A stretch of 64,000 nt of DNA from Enterococcus malodoratus ATCC 43197 (GCF_000407185.1 NZ_KE136483.1:558001-622000), one strand, 5' to 3'. Numbered from the stretch's first letter, positions 18,806 through 30,708 are shown. Notes: a model not told the origin generated them from the sequence alone. Numbers and translations: made by a program.

Positions 18806-19576
18806 ATGCTAAGTGCGATTGAAGATCGGCAACAGCAGATTGTCAATTATTTAAAGGTCAATCAGTTTGCGACTGTCGCGGATTTGATTGATCTGGTTAA
18901 TTATAGTGAAGCCACAGTCAAAAGAGATTTGGTTTTGCTTGAGGAAAATGGACTGATTCGGAGAACGCGCGGCGGCGCAATGATCATTGATAATAAAAAG
19001 ATTGATGTACCATACTTGATGAAAGTCACTCGTTTGAATGAAGAGGACAATAAACAATATATTGCTGACGTCGCCGAAACGTTAGTAAAGGACGATATGG
19101 TTATCTTTTTAGATTCCAGTACAACGAGTTTGCACCTGATCAAGAATTTAAGCAAATTTGATGGGTTACAAGTGATTACGAATGGCGTCCTCACAGCGGC
19201 GATGTTGAGTGAGTTTACTACAGCTCATGTCTCGATATTAGGCGGTTCGATCGTTCCAAAACGAGCAACGATCAATGGCTCAAAGGCCTATAACGATATC
19301 CTAACCTATAATGCGGATATTGCGTTTATCGGCTGTCGCGGATTGGACTTCAATCATGGTGTTACCGAGACACATGAAGGCGAAGCGTTGATCAAAAAAG
19401 CCTTTCGCAGACAAGCCAATCATTTAGTCGTATTGGCTACGGAAGATAAGCTGGATCATAAATACATGTATCAGGCCATTGCTTGTCACGAGATCGATTA
19501 CCTGATCACCGAAAATCCTGTGTCAGCTGAAAAAATGGCTAAGTTAAATCATCATCATATCAAATGTTTGTATTGA
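18806..19576 (+). CDS. DeoR-family sugar-phosphate regulator
   Basis: 256 residues. The N-terminal HTH (RQQQIVNYLKVNQFATVADLI through VKRDLVLLEENGLIRRTRGGA) is the DeoR type, followed by the isomerase-like effector domain (FLDSSTTSLHLI, VITNGVLTA, GCRGLDFNHGVTE). ATG 18806 follows AGGGGA. It probably senses a sugar phosphate made by the upstream PTS and controls that operon. TATAAT lies at about 18768. Confidence 0.93.
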   Translation: MLSAIEDRQQQIVNYLKVNQFATVADLIDLVNYSEATVKRDLVLLEENGLIRRTRGGAMIIDNKKIDVPYLMKVTRLNEEDNKQYIADVAETLVKDDMVIFLDSSTTSLHLIKNLSKFDGLQVITNGVLTAAMLSEFTTAHVSILGGSIVPKRATINGSKAYNDILTYNADIAFIGCRGLDFNHGVTETHEGEALIKKAFRRQANHLVVLATEDKLDHKYMYQAIACHEIDYLITENPVSAEKMAKLNHHHIKCLY

Positions 19577-19587
19577 AGCTATCTGCG

Positions 19588-19622
19588 ACGTTGGAGGGGT
19601 CGTTCCTTTCAACGTTTTTTTT
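19588..19622 (+). terminator. Terminator after the DeoR gene
   Basis: ACGTTGGA and TTCAACGT pair around GGGGTCGTTCCT, followed by eight T. Confidence 0.75.
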
Positions 19623-19744
19623 GTCTATTTGAAAAACAAATATCCTAAGAATAGTTTTATTGCTAAACTAGAAGAGTAGAAAATAGACTGAACGAACGTA
19701 ATGTTTTCCCAAAAAACGTCATTATATAGGAAGGAAGTTTTTAT

Positions 19745-20167
19745 ATGAAAGTAAAAGGAAGCTGTTTATGCGGAGCGGTAAAAATTAATATTCCTCAGAT
19801 AGCAGAAGAAATTACCGTCTGTCATTGCCATATGTGTCAAAAGTTTTTCGGCGGGCCATTTTTGTCATTAGCGGGTGTTTTACCAAAAGATTTCTCTTTG
19901 CGCGGAGAAGAACAAATTCAACGCTTCATGTCTTCTGAATGGGCGGAGCGTGGTTCATGCAAGACCTGCGGCAGCAGTTTGTTCTATCATAGCTTGGCGG
20001 ATGATGAATATTATTTTCCTGCGGGCTTGTTTGATGAGATCGACCAAGCAAAATTAGTAGGAGAAATATTTTATGATCAGAAGCCGGCGTTCTTCCATTA
20101 TCAGGAAGCGACGGAAAAATTAACGGAAGAAGCCTTTTTACAAAAACTTTTTAATGATTCAGAGTAA
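19745..20167 (+). CDS. GFA-family (CENP-V/Gfa-like) zinc protein
   Basis: 140 residues. Zinc ligands appear as CLCG (residues 7-9), CHCHMC (near 26-31) and CKTCG (near 75-78), the pattern of the glutathione-dependent formaldehyde-activating enzyme superfamily. Most members have no proven formaldehyde role; the true function is unknown. ATG 19745 has AGGAAGG upstream. Single gene between the DeoR terminator and the suf operon. Confidence 0.9.
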   Translation: MKVKGSCLCGAVKINIPQIAEEITVCHCHMCQKFFGGPFLSLAGVLPKDFSLRGEEQIQRFMSSEWAERGSCKTCGSSLFYHSLADDEYYFPAGLFDEIDQAKLVGEIFYDQKPAFFHYQEATEKLTEEAFLQKLFNDSE

Positions 20168-20241
20168 GGCGGTACGACCGAACAAATTTATAATTATTCT
20201 AAATAAAGGGTTGTTTCTTAGAAGAAATTCGGTGAATCGGT

Positions 20242-20270
20242 TTGTATTCCATTCTCATTTAGATTAAAAT
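20242..20270 (+). promoter_or_regulatory. Promoter of the suf operon
   Basis: TTGTAT (20242-20247) and TAAAAT (20265-20270) separated by 17 bases, 36 bases before sufC. Confidence 0.65.
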
Positions 20271-20306
20271 ATGTGAGAACGAGAAAAAATATTTGGAGGT
20301 ACTTTC

Positions 20307-21077
20307 ATGTCAGTTTTAGAAGTTAAAGACTTACACGTTGCCATTGAAGATAAAGAAATCCTAAAGGGCGTCAATTTAGTAATGAAGACGGGAGAAATAC
20401 ATGCCATCATGGGGCCGAACGGTACAGGTAAATCTACCTTGTCCGCAGCGATCATGGGTAACCCAAACTATGAAGTCACTAAAGGCGAAGTTCTTTTTGA
20501 TGGTAAAAATATTTTAGACTTGGAAGTCGACGAACGTGCACGTCTAGGCCTGTTCCTAGCGATGCAATATCCAAGTGAAATTCCAGGGATCAGTAATGCA
20601 GAATTCATGCGTGCCGCAATCAACGCTCGTCGTGAAGAAGATGAAAAAATTTCTGTGATGCAATTCTTGAAAAAACTAGATAAGAAAATGGATCTATTGA
20701 ACATGCCGGAAGAAATGGCTGAACGCTATTTGAATGAAGGCTTCTCAGGCGGGGAAAAGAAACGCAATGAAATCCTGCAATTATTAATGATCGAACCAAC
20801 TTTCGCGATCTTAGATGAAATCGACTCAGGTCTAGATATCGACGCGTTGAAAGTCGTAGCAAAAGGGATCAATGAAATGCGCGGCGAAGGCTTCGGTGCC
20901 TTGATCATCACTCACTACCAACGTCTATTGAACTATATCGTTCCGGATGTGGTGCATATTATGATGGATGGTCGTGTAGTCTTGACTGGTGACGCAGAAC
21001 TAGCGAAACGTTTAGAAGCTGAAGGCTACGCAGGGATTTCTGCTGAATTAGGTATCGATTACAAAGAAGAAGTTTAG
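20307..21077 (+). CDS. sufC: Fe-S assembly ATPase SufC
   Basis: 256 residues. ABC-type soluble ATPase of the SufBCD scaffold. Walker A GPNGTGKST, signature FSGGEKKRNEI, Walker B FAILDEIDSGLDIDAL, H-loop ITHYQR. Start ATG with GGAGGT. First gene of sufCDSUB. Confidence 0.97.
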   Translation: MSVLEVKDLHVAIEDKEILKGVNLVMKTGEIHAIMGPNGTGKSTLSAAIMGNPNYEVTKGEVLFDGKNILDLEVDERARLGLFLAMQYPSEIPGISNAEFMRAAINARREEDEKISVMQFLKKLDKKMDLLNMPEEMAERYLNEGFSGGEKKRNEILQLLMIEPTFAILDEIDSGLDIDALKVVAKGINEMRGEGFGALIITHYQRLLNYIVPDVVHIMMDGRVVLTGDAELAKRLEAEGYAGISAELGIDYKEEV

Positions 21078-21090
21078 GAGGGCAAGATAG

Positions 21091-24063
<2,973 letters not shown>

Positions 24064-24093
24064 AAATGTCCGTTGCGAATTTTACTGATTGCA

Positions 24094-24156
24094 TACGGCA
24101 TGAGAATCAAACTTATTTTTCTGAAAAGAAAAATAAATACATTAGTATGATTAAGG
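24094..24156 (+). promoter_or_regulatory. Leader hairpin repeat, copy C (sufU-sufB gap)
   Basis: TACGGCATGAGAATC is followed by TTATTTTTC (24113-24121) and GAAAAATAA (24128-24136), then ATACATTAGTATGATTAAGG. The closing pair changed from C-G in other copies to T-A on both sides, so the stem is preserved. Confidence 0.6.
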
Positions 24157-24163
24157 ATGTCAG

Positions 24164-24195
24164 TTCTACTTTCTGCTTTAGCAGATTTAGTAGAA
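24164..24195 (+). other. Hairpin between leader copies C and D
   Basis: TTCTACT/AGTAGAA encloses CTGC/GCAG, giving an 11-bp two-part stem. There is no T-run, so it is not a normal terminator; it may be a processing or stability element in the suf mRNA. Confidence 0.5.
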
Positions 24196-24200
24196 TGATA

Positions 24201-24266
24201 TACGGCATGAGAATCGGACTCATTTTTCACTCTTGAAAAATGAATACATTAAGATGAATAAGGAGC
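24201..24266 (+). promoter_or_regulatory. Leader hairpin repeat, copy D (before sufB)
   Basis: TACGGCATGAGAATC, then CATTTTTC (24221-24228) and GAAAAATG (24235-24242), then AATACATTAAGATGAATAAGGAGC. GGAG is the sufB SD. Nearly identical to copy B before upp in its last 30 bases. Confidence 0.65.
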
Positions 24267-24274
24267 GGGATTAC

Positions 24275-25669
24275 ATGAGTGTACCTGAAATGCAAGAGGA
24301 ATATCAATTTGGCTTCCACGATGACATCGAACCCGTCTTTACGACTGGCGAAGGTCTATCGGAAGAAGTCATTCGCGAAATCTCCCGCGCAAAAGGAGAA
24401 CCAGAATGGATGTTGGATTTCCGTTTGAAGTCCCTAGAAACATTCAGAAAATTAGACATGCCCGGTTACGGACCAGATTTGGCCGAACTGGATTACGATA
24501 AAATCAACTACTTCATCCGTTCAAGCGACAAACCAGCCCGCGATTGGGAGGATGTACCAGAAGAAATCAAAACGACTTTTGAACGCTTAGGAATACCCGA
24601 AGCAGAACGGGCTTACTTAGCCGGTGCTTCTGCCCAATACGAATCAGAAGTGGTGTACCACAACATGAAAGACGAGTTTACCAAACTAGGAATCGTCTTT
24701 ACTGATACCGACTCAGCGTTGAAAGAATATCCTGAATTATTTAAAGAATACTTTGGAACATTGGTGCCACCATCAGATAACAAATTGGCAGCACTGAATT
24801 CAGCTGCTTGGTCAGGCGGAACCTTCATCTATGTACCAAAAGGTGTACAAACGGAAATTCCGATCCAGTCTTACTTCCGAATCAACTCAGCGAATACGGG
24901 ACAATTCGAACGTACGTTGATCATCGTAGACGAAGGCGCAAGTATCAACTATGTAGAAGGCTGTACAGCTCCAACGTATTCTTCTGATAGTTTGCATGCC
25001 GCAGTCGTAGAAGTTTTCGTTAAAAAAGACGGCTATTGCCGTTACACCACGATTCAAAACTGGTCAAACAACGTTTACAGTTTGGAAACGAAACGTGGGC
25101 AAGCCCAAGAAAACGCGACAATGGAATGGGTCGACGGAAACTTAGGTTCAAAAGTAACCATGAAATACCCAAGTGTTTACATGGAAGGCAAAGGCGCACG
25201 CGGTACAATGCTATCGATCGCTGTAGCCGGCAAAAACATCGTGCTAGATAACGGTGCCCGTATGATTCATAACGCACCAAACACATCCAGCTCGATCGTT
25301 TCAAAATCCATCGCTAAAGATGGCGGCGCGGTAGACTACCGCGGTACTGTACGCTTCGGACGGAACAGTGCTGGCTCATTCAGCCACATCGAATGTGATA
25401 CGATCATCATGGATGATCAATCAAGTTCAGATACGATCCCGTACAATGAAATTTTGAATGGGAATGTTTCTTTAGAGCATGAAGCGAAAGTTTCAAAAAT
25501 CTCTGAAGAACAACTCTACTATCTAATGAGTCGTGGTATCTCCGAACAAGAAGCGACTGAGATGATCGTTATGGGATTTGTGGAACCATTTACGAAGGAA
25601 TTACCAATGGAATACGCTGTGGAATTGAACCGTCTGATTCAGTATGAGATGGAAGGGTCAGTGGGATAA
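24275..25669 (+). CDS. sufB: Fe-S assembly protein SufB
   Basis: 464 residues, standard length. Core scaffold subunit with SufC and SufD. Family segments: [35 protein letters not shown] and [24 protein letters not shown] 24275 follows AAGGAGCGG; an in-frame ATG at 24233 lies inside the leader repeat and is not used. The last codons (MEGSVG) and stop recur in diverged form at 37192-37214, which points to site-specific integration of the following element in the 3' end of this gene. Confidence 0.97.
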   Translation: MSVPEMQEEYQFGFHDDIEPVFTTGEGLSEEVIREISRAKGEPEWMLDFRLKSLETFRKLDMPGYGPDLAELDYDKINYFIRSSDKPARDWEDVPEEIKTTFERLGIPEAERAYLAGASAQYESEVVYHNMKDEFTKLGIVFTDTDSALKEYPELFKEYFGTLVPPSDNKLAALNSAAWSGGTFIYVPKGVQTEIPIQSYFRINSANTGQFERTLIIVDEGASINYVEGCTAPTYSSDSLHAAVVEVFVKKDGYCRYTTIQNWSNNVYSLETKRGQAQENATMEWVDGNLGSKVTMKYPSVYMEGKGARGTMLSIAVAGKNIVLDNGARMIHNAPNTSSSIVSKSIAKDGGAVDYRGTVRFGRNSAGSFSHIECDTIIMDDQSSSDTIPYNEILNGNVSLEHEAKVSKISEEQLYYLMSRGISEQEATEMIVMGFVEPFTKELPMEYAVELNRLIQYEMEGSVG

Positions 25670-25671
25670 TA
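25649..25671 (+). repeat. Candidate attL core in sufB 3' end
   Basis: Begins ATGGAAGG and ends TAATA, covering codons for MEGSVG and the stop. It matches 37192-37214 at 20 of 23 positions; all three differences are synonymous third-codon changes. Confidence 0.6.
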
Positions 25672-25676
25672 AATTT

Positions 25677-25724
25677 AAAGAGTACCAAAACATTGAAATA
25701 ACAATGTTTTGGGCTCTTTTTTTG
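25677..25724 (+). terminator. Terminator after sufB
   Basis: CCAAAACATTG (25685-25695) pairs with CAATGTTTTGG (25702-25712), then a T-run. If the att core is in the sufB end, this terminator was brought by the element. Confidence 0.9.
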
Positions 25725-25742
25725 TTACGTGATTTAAGAGTA

Positions 25743-25764
25743 AATGCCAAATTAAATGCCATTT
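25743..25764 (+). repeat. 22-bp direct repeat, left copy
   Basis: Identical to 37069-37090. Each copy holds two AATGCCA units 11 bp apart. It ends 2 bases before the integrase stop. Candidate integrase arm-binding site or, alternatively, the att core itself. Confidence 0.8.
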
Positions 25765-25765
25765 G

Positions 25766-26929
25766 TTAAAAATTAACATATTTTGCAAATCGTTCTCCTG
25801 TTTCTCTAACTTTTTCAGGAGTAACGTGAGTGTAAATATTCATAGTCGTTTTAACATCTTTATGCCCTAATCGCTCTTGAACTTCTTTGATACTTGCTCC
25901 AGATTCAAAAAGCAAACTAGCGTGGGTATGTCTAAAACCATGTAAAGTAATTTTAGGTAAGTCATACTTTTCAAGAATATTATATAACCAGTCATTTGGA
26001 GCTTGAGGATAATACAATTCATTGAATTTGTTTGTAAAAAGAAACTGAGTATCTTTGGATGTATTATAACCAAACTTAAAATACCATTCTTTTTGATTAT
26101 ATCGCCATTGTTCTATGATTTTAATGGTTTTAACATCAAGAGCGATAACTCTTTGAGAACTAATGGTTTTAGGCTCTTGAATGATGATTTGATTATGCTC
26201 GTCCATAGCAAGAGTTTTTCCAATAGTTAGTTTTTGATTGAAAATATCTATATCTTTCCACTGTAAAGCAAGAACTTCTGATTTTCTCATTCCTGTGAAA
26301 GCTAAAATACGGAAAAAAGTTAGAATTTTGGTGCTAGTACGACTAACTTGTTTAGTGTGACTCTCTAAATGCTCAAAAAACACCTCTAGTTGCTCTTTGG
26401 TGTAAAAGTTAGGGAATTCCTCCACTTCTTTTTTACGAGGCAGTACAGTCTTTCTCATAGGGTTAGAATCGATTAACTCCATTTGAACACCAAACTGAAG
26501 AACCTGACCAACTACTTTTCTAAAATAATGATACTGTTTGTACTGATCATGCCAAAGATTGACTATTTCTTGACAGTATCTAACAGTGATTTTATCCAAC
26601 TTTAACTTGCCAAAGTGTTGTAATGCATAATTTTCTACAAATCGACGTGATGTAGCAACCGTTGAAGGCTTAACCTTTAGTCGATATTGTTTTAACCACA
26701 AATCGTAAAGTTCTGAAAAAGTTATTTTTTCTTGATTAGTTAATTCACGATTATTTTGTTCAAAATCTGTTTGTAGTTGTGCTAAGGCAATTTGAGCTTC
26801 TTTTTTGGTCTTAAAACCACTTCTAGTTGTTTTTACAGGTGTTCCTTTGACAGGATGAGTACCTAGATATGCTTGAAATTTCCAACGCTTATTACCGTTG
26901 TTTAGTGTGTATTGCTTAAATGAAGCCAT
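25766..26929 (-). CDS. int: Tyrosine recombinase (integrase)
   Basis: 387 residues, phage/ICE integrase type. An N-terminal arm-binding domain (residues ~1-60, [18 protein letters not shown]) and a SAM-like core-binding domain precede the catalytic domain. Catalytic residues are visible: R215 (TGMRKSEVL), K254 (EPKT), H330 and R333 ([11 protein letters not shown]), H356 (LGHKDVKTT) and nucleophile Y366 (IYTHVTPE). SD AGGAGG precedes ATG 26929. It should excise and insert the element at sufB. Confidence 0.96.
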   Translation of the reverse strand: MASFKQYTLNNGNKRWKFQAYLGTHPVKGTPVKTTRSGFKTKKEAQIALAQLQTDFEQNNRELTNQEKITFSELYDLWLKQYRLKVKPSTVATSRRFVENYALQHFGKLKLDKITVRYCQEIVNLWHDQYKQYHYFRKVVGQVLQFGVQMELIDSNPMRKTVLPRKKEVEEFPNFYTKEQLEVFFEHLESHTKQVSRTSTKILTFFRILAFTGMRKSEVLALQWKDIDIFNQKLTIGKTLAMDEHNQIIIQEPKTISSQRVIALDVKTIKIIEQWRYNQKEWYFKFGYNTSKDTQFLFTNKFNELYYPQAPNDWLYNILEKYDLPKITLHGFRHTHASLLFESGASIKEVQERLGHKDVKTTMNIYTHVTPEKVRETGERFAKYVNF

Positions 26930-26952
26930 GTAGTACCTCCTAGTTGTATTGT

Positions 26953-26982
26953 TTTTGAGGAGCTATTTCAAAAATCAATTTA
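26953..26982 (+). repeat. Element motif R1 (GAGGAGCTA type)
   Basis: TTTTTGAGGAGCTATTTCA plus AAAAT, upstream of int. Recurs at 27875-27903 (+) and 37037-37066 (reverse). Confidence 0.6.
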
Positions 26983-26993
26983 GGAGTTAAAAA

Positions 26994-27728
26994 TTATTTT
27001 TCCTCTAATGAATCAAAAATATGGTCAATACAGTTAATAATATTTTGGTACTCAGAATCTTTATCAAAATTACCCAAACTAATATAGTTGATGTGCTTCA
27101 GGAGGTGGGTAACATACGTATACATTTCAGGATTTCTTACGCTTAATAAACGACTTTCCATGAATATTTTTGAATCCCTATCTAATTTAATTCTATCTTC
27201 AGGAGAAAAATTAAACTTATCTAACTCATCTTCTACATCATCTAAAAATTTATACGGGCTAAGATGATAAGCATCTGTTTCATGTTGACGTTTTTCACCA
27301 GTTAAAAAGAATAAATAGTGGGTGTGAAGTAATTCAGCTATTCTTCGTAATTCTTCCATTGATGGAAATGTTACTTCATTTTCCCAAGAATCTATTGTAT
27401 CAACAGTAGTTGAGGGAGACACATATCTTGCCATTTCTTCTTTAGATAAACTAACTACTTCTCTTTGTTTTCTTATGCGTTCTCCAATACCAAACTTTTC
27501 TTTTCCAAAAAGAAGATAATCTGTAGTAACCCCTCCTAGTGTTGCAATTTGTTCTAGTCTATCTTGATTAGGTAAATTAAATCCTTTTTCCCATTTCCTA
27601 ACTAGTCCTTTGTCAGCAGGAGGATCAAGTAAAGAACCAAACTTTTCAAGTGATAGTTTTTTCCCAAAATGAGTCATTCTTATTTTATTAATTCTTTTAC
27701 CTATTTGTATATTGTCAAATGAGTTCAA
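26994..27728 (-). CDS. Tandem XRE HTH repressor
   Basis: 244 residues. Two Cro/CI-type HTH units can be read: residues ~7-65 (GKRINKIR, GLVRKWEKGFNLPNQDRL) and ~80-145 (GERIRKQREVVSLSKEEMARYV, IDSWENEVTFPSMEEL), followed by a helical acidic C-terminus. Start TTG at 27728, 10 bases after AGGAGG. It probably represses the divergent rightward promoter; TGTCA-type half-sites lie in the gap. Confidence 0.85.
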   Translation of the reverse strand: MNSFDNIQIGKRINKIRMTHFGKKLSLEKFGSLLDPPADKGLVRKWEKGFNLPNQDRLEQIATLGGVTTDYLLFGKEKFGIGERIRKQREVVSLSKEEMARYVSPSTTVDTIDSWENEVTFPSMEELRRIAELLHTHYLFFLTGEKRQHETDAYHLSPYKFLDDVEDELDKFNFSPEDRIKLDRDSKIFMESRLLSVRNPEMYTYVTHLLKHINYISLGNFDKDSEYQNIINCIDHIFDSLEEK

Positions 27729-27791
27729 ATAGACTCAACCTCCTTTTTAATTATAAGTATAAATGAATACGAAGCATATTGATAGCAAAAG

Positions 27792-27873
27792 TGTCAAAAA
27801 AGACCATATTTTATGTTGAACGTATTGACTAGTGGAATTATTGTTGATAATATAAAAGTGTCAATAAATGACA
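27792..27873. promoter_or_regulatory. Divergent control region with two operator-like sites
   Basis: TGTCAAAAAAGACCA (27792-27806) and TGTCAATAAATGACA (27859-27873) share the pattern TGTCA-N5-TGACA. Between them lies TTGACT with GATAAT about 17 bases downstream, a likely rightward promoter. Confidence 0.6.
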
Positions 27874-27874
27874 T

Positions 27875-27903
27875 ATTTTTTTGAGGAGCTACTCAGAAAT
27901 TAA
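27875..27903 (+). repeat. Element motif R2 (GAGGAGCTA type)
   Basis: TTTTTTTGAGGAGCTACTC followed by AGAAATTAAT, just downstream of the rightward promoter and ahead of the Xis-like gene. Confidence 0.6.
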
Positions 27904-27923
27904 TAAAGAAAGGAATGGTAAAA

Positions 27924-28199
27924 ATGTCAGGATTTCAAGTTATGCTTAATGAAACTCAGACAAAAGAATTACAGAGGTATATTTTTGAATTAACGAATGA
28001 AGCGGTACAACAAGCGATTCATAATGCTGGAACAGACAAGGAATTTTTGAACCAAAAAGAAATGTCTAGTTGGGTTGGAGTTAGTTCAAATACGTTAAGG
28101 TCATACGTCGATGAAGGTATGCCAATGATTGTAATTGGAGGGAGGAATTTATATTCAAAAAAAGAAGTATCAAAATTTTTATTATCTAGACAAAAATAA
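27924..28199 (+). CDS. Excisionase-like HTH protein
   Basis: 91 residues from ATG 27924, 9 bases after AGGA; an upstream ATG at 27915 is too close to the SD. The C-terminal half (FLNQKEMSSWVGVSSNTLRSYVDEGMPMIVIGGRNLYSKKE, in two parts) is a MerR/Xis-like winged HTH of the helix_turn_helix_17 kind. It likely acts as excisionase or early regulator. Confidence 0.75.
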   Translation: MSGFQVMLNETQTKELQRYIFELTNEAVQQAIHNAGTDKEFLNQKEMSSWVGVSSNTLRSYVDEGMPMIVIGGRNLYSKKEVSKFLLSRQK

Positions 28200-28326
28200 A
28201 GACTTGATGTGTAATCTTGGCAGAAAACATCAAGTCTTATGAAATAGGAATTTAATCCAATTATTCTGTTCCTATTTTATCATAAATACTTGAGTAAATA
28301 CAAAAGTATTTATCAATTGTATTTAC
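28199..28326 (+). other. Cluster of three inverted repeats
   Basis: AAGACTTGATGT/ACATCAAGTCTT (28199-28238), AAATAGGAA/TTCCTATTT (28242-28277) and GTAAATAC/GTATTTAC (28293-28326) lie in a row before the initiator-like gene. The first could be a terminator without a full T-run; together they may form an attenuator or a replication signal. Confidence 0.6.
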
Positions 28327-28344
28327 CTAGAAAAGGAGATTGAA

Positions 28345-29247
28345 ATGGAACAAAGAATTTTTACAAATTTCTCTAGTGGAAATTTTACTCAAATAAAAAA
28401 TTCAGCAGCTAAAGATAAAAGTTTATCTTGGAAAGCAAGAGGCATATTAGTTTATTTGGCAAGTTTACCTTCAGATTGGAAAATTTATAAAAATGAAATA
28501 ATGAAACACTCAACTGATAAGCGTGATAGTTTTAATAGTGGTTGGAACGAATTAAAAAAAGCTGGCTATATCAAAGGTGTTCAGATTAAAGAGAATGGAA
28601 AATTTAAAAGTTATATTTGGTATGTATGTGATGATAGAAGTTTTGAGATACCGGAAGTGGATTTTCCGGTATCTGGTAATCCGAACTCCGGAAAAACGCC
28701 ATCTACAAATACTAATAATACAAATACTAATAATACAAATACTATTGATACAGAAATCGATACTAAAGAATTATTTTTAAAAGTATTTAATAGATTGTTT
28801 TTAACTAAACAGACTGTAAGTTTATTTTTGAATTTTGGAAATGAATTAGAATGTAAGGATTATTTAGATATTATTTTCAAGACCAAAGCAGTAGTGGAAA
28901 AAGAAATAAACAAGCAAAATAAAGGATACAAAATTACTGGTGAAACATGGTCAAAGGAAATTGAAAAAGAGGCATACAGGTTTATTTTTAAGAAGAAAGA
29001 AGGAGAGCATAAATCAAAAGAGATTCAGAATTTAAAAGGATATTGGTACACAACAATGAAAACCTTTTGGGAGAATGTTTTTGTAATGGAGAAGGAGTAT
29101 GGAAGTAGTTATTTACATGAATTATTTTTAGAAGATAAATTAGAATTGGAAGATATTTTTTTTGAATCTAAAACTTATTTTTCTAATGAAAAGGAATGGC
29201 GTAAAAATAGAAAGGACTTTATTTACGAGGGTTCTAATGTAAAGTAA
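28345..29247 (+). CDS. Replication-initiator-like winged-helix protein
   Basis: 300 residues. The N-terminal ~100 residues (SLSWKARGILVYLASLPSDW, HSTDKRDSFNSGWNELKKAGYI) match the winged-helix domain of phage/ICE replisome organisers, where fast-growing repeats of KARG-LAYL and L-E-GYI are typical. A linker of Asn/Thr repeats (NTNNT) separates a C-terminal helical domain of unknown type. SD AAAAGGAG before ATG 28345. The linker DNA is repeat-rich and may hold an origin. Confidence 0.7.
   Translation: MEQRIFTNFSSGNFTQIKNSAAKDKSLSWKARGILVYLASLPSDWKIYKNEIMKHSTDKRDSFNSGWNELKKAGYIKGVQIKENGKFKSYIWYVCDDRSFEIPEVDFPVSGNPNSGKTPSTNTNNTNTNNTNTIDTEIDTKELFLKVFNRLFLTKQTVSLFLNFGNELECKDYLDIIFKTKAVVEKEINKQNKGYKITGETWSKEIEKEAYRFIFKKKEGEHKSKEIQNLKGYWYTTMKTFWENVFVMEKEYGSSYLHELFLEDKLELEDIFFESKTYFSNEKEWRKNRKDFIYEGSNVK
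28647..28749 (+). repeat. Inverted repeat and 15-bp tandem repeats inside the initiator gene
   Basis: GATACCGGAA (28647-28656) and TTCCGGTATC (28664-28673) are a perfect inverted repeat. Then 15-bp units beginning ACAAATACTAATAAT occur at 28705, 28720 and, degenerate, 28735. Confidence 0.85.
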
Positions 29248-29339
29248 AAATTAACATTTTTGAGTTGAAATTACAAAAAGCATATAGCTAGATATTTTTA
29301 AGAAAGATTTCTAGCTATATTTTCTTATTATTAAAAGGG

Positions 29340-29400
29340 CAAGCAACGGGTTTGTCATGACAAACCCAAAAATCAGAGATTTTTTACTTGTTAGGTTACA
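29340..29400. other. Candidate oriT region with 20-bp palindrome
   Basis: A perfect 20-bp palindrome GGGTTTGTCATGACAAACCC lies at 29348-29367, preceded by GGGCAAGCAAC and followed by an AT-rich stretch, just before the MobC-like gene. oriT is inferred from position only. Confidence 0.45.
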
Positions 29401-29482
29401 CCTAAAACCGCTGAAATATAGCTCAAATTTCAGATGAAATTTAAGTAATATTTTTGTCGTTTTACTCGAAAGGAGAATGGAA

Positions 29483-30190
29483 ATGACTAAAAGAAAAAAG
29501 ACGTATTTACAGATATCTTTAGAACCTAAAGAGAAAGAATATATTAAAGAAAAAACTAAACTATTTGGATACGCAACGATATCAGCATTCCTAATAGATT
29601 CCGCTAATTCTCATTTTATGTTGAATGTAGATATGTCTGTTTATAGGAAGTTATATAGAGAAGTAAACTACATTGGAAAAAATATAAATTCCATAGTTCG
29701 AAGAATAAATTCAGAAAAATTTTATAGTGATTTAGAAGTCGAACATCTGGAGAGAAGAATGGATGAAATTTATAGCTTGATGGAAAAGGAATATGATCGG
29801 TTAGAAAAAGTAGCTTTTCATTTTACAAGTAATGATTTAACAGAGGATGAGGTTGTAAAAATAATAAAGGCATATGAGGAAAACCATCTGCCTATCCCTA
29901 AATTTGTATTACTTCAAGATGTTTATCAGAATATACATGATTCGTTGGTTTTTATAACTGAAATGATTCGAGAATCTAAATATCAAGATGAAGAAATAGA
30001 AGAGTACCTTTGGATTTACTTAAATAATGATTTCATCAAGAATTTAAGTGATGAGAGACTAACAGAATTTTCTAATCGATTACTCAAATACTATGAAAAT
30101 TTGAGACGAAAAAAACTTAATCTTGATTATCATTTTTCTGATGATGATTGGTTTGATTTAGTTGATATATTAGATGATTACGAGGAATAG
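29483..30190 (+). CDS. MobC-like mobilisation accessory protein
   Basis: 235 residues from ATG 29483, 7 bases after AGGAG. The N-terminus has a ribbon-helix-helix look (LQISLEPKEKEYIKEKTKLFG), then the MobC-type segment REVNYIGKNINSIVRRINS with a coiled helix after it. The C-terminal half is acidic and not recognised. MobC proteins help a relaxase bind oriT, but no relaxase gene is in the element, so it may borrow one in trans. Confidence 0.6.
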   Translation: MTKRKKTYLQISLEPKEKEYIKEKTKLFGYATISAFLIDSANSHFMLNVDMSVYRKLYREVNYIGKNINSIVRRINSEKFYSDLEVEHLERRMDEIYSLMEKEYDRLEKVAFHFTSNDLTEDEVVKIIKAYEENHLPIPKFVLLQDVYQNIHDSLVFITEMIRESKYQDEEIEEYLWIYLNNDFIKNLSDERLTEFSNRLLKYYENLRRKKLNLDYHFSDDDWFDLVDILDDYEE

Positions 30191-30228
30191 GAAATAAAAT
30201 AAGAGGGAAGGAGCTAGGATAAAGTGAT

Positions 30229-30615
30229 CTATCTTAGCTTCTTCTCTCTTATTTTCATTATTACGAGCGATATTAAAGTGTAAGAATCGTATAAAAAAGG
30301 TAAAAGTAGTAGGAATACATTAGTATACATATATGTTTTATTTGAAATGTAACCTTGCTTTGTAATGTTATCAAGATAAACAAAGATGAGAGGAACAAGG
30401 AATACTAGAATACTAGTTACCAGATAGTTTTTAGATATTGCAAAACAAGTGTAGATAATAGAAGTAGCTAAATAAGTAAGAAAAATAGTTCCTATTTTTG
30501 AATTATAGGGATTTGATATTGGAAAAAAAGCAATAATTAAAGAAATAATAATCTTTGAAAAAACTACTTTAGAGTATCTTTTTTTCTCAAAAATTTTAAT
30601 ATCATTGTAAGTCAT
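30229..30615 (-). CDS. Small membrane protein
   Basis: 128 residues with about four hydrophobic segments and a basic C-terminus (KIREKKLR). ATG at 30615 has AAAGGAG upstream. It is transcribed divergently from the XRE gene at 30709 with two identical-type palindromes between them. Family not recognised; it may be a partner or target of that regulator. Confidence 0.7.
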   Translation of the reverse strand: MTYNDIKIFEKKRYSKVVFSKIIISLIIAFFPISNPYNSKIGTIFLTYLATSIIYTCFAISKNYLVTSILVFLVPLIFVYLDNITKQGYISNKTYMYTNVFLLLLPFLYDSYTLISLVIMKIREKKLR

Positions 30616-30632
30616 AATCTTCTCCTTTAAGT

Positions 30633-30701
30633 GGACTAGTATTAGTCCCATTGTAACATATTAATTCTCTAAGATTAATAAAAAAGGACTAATTTTAGTC
30701 C
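30633..30701. promoter_or_regulatory. Two operator palindromes GGACTA-N4-TAGTCC
   Basis: GGACTAGTATTAGTCC (30633-30648) and GGACTAATTTTAGTCC (30686-30701) flank an AT-rich core with promoter-like sequence. Probably bound by the adjacent XRE protein. Confidence 0.7.
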
Positions 30702-30708
30702 AGAAAGT

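Noticed and set aside
28705-28749. CRISPR-like array
   Set aside because: The 15-bp units are contiguous, in frame and have no spacers; they encode an Asn/Thr linker.
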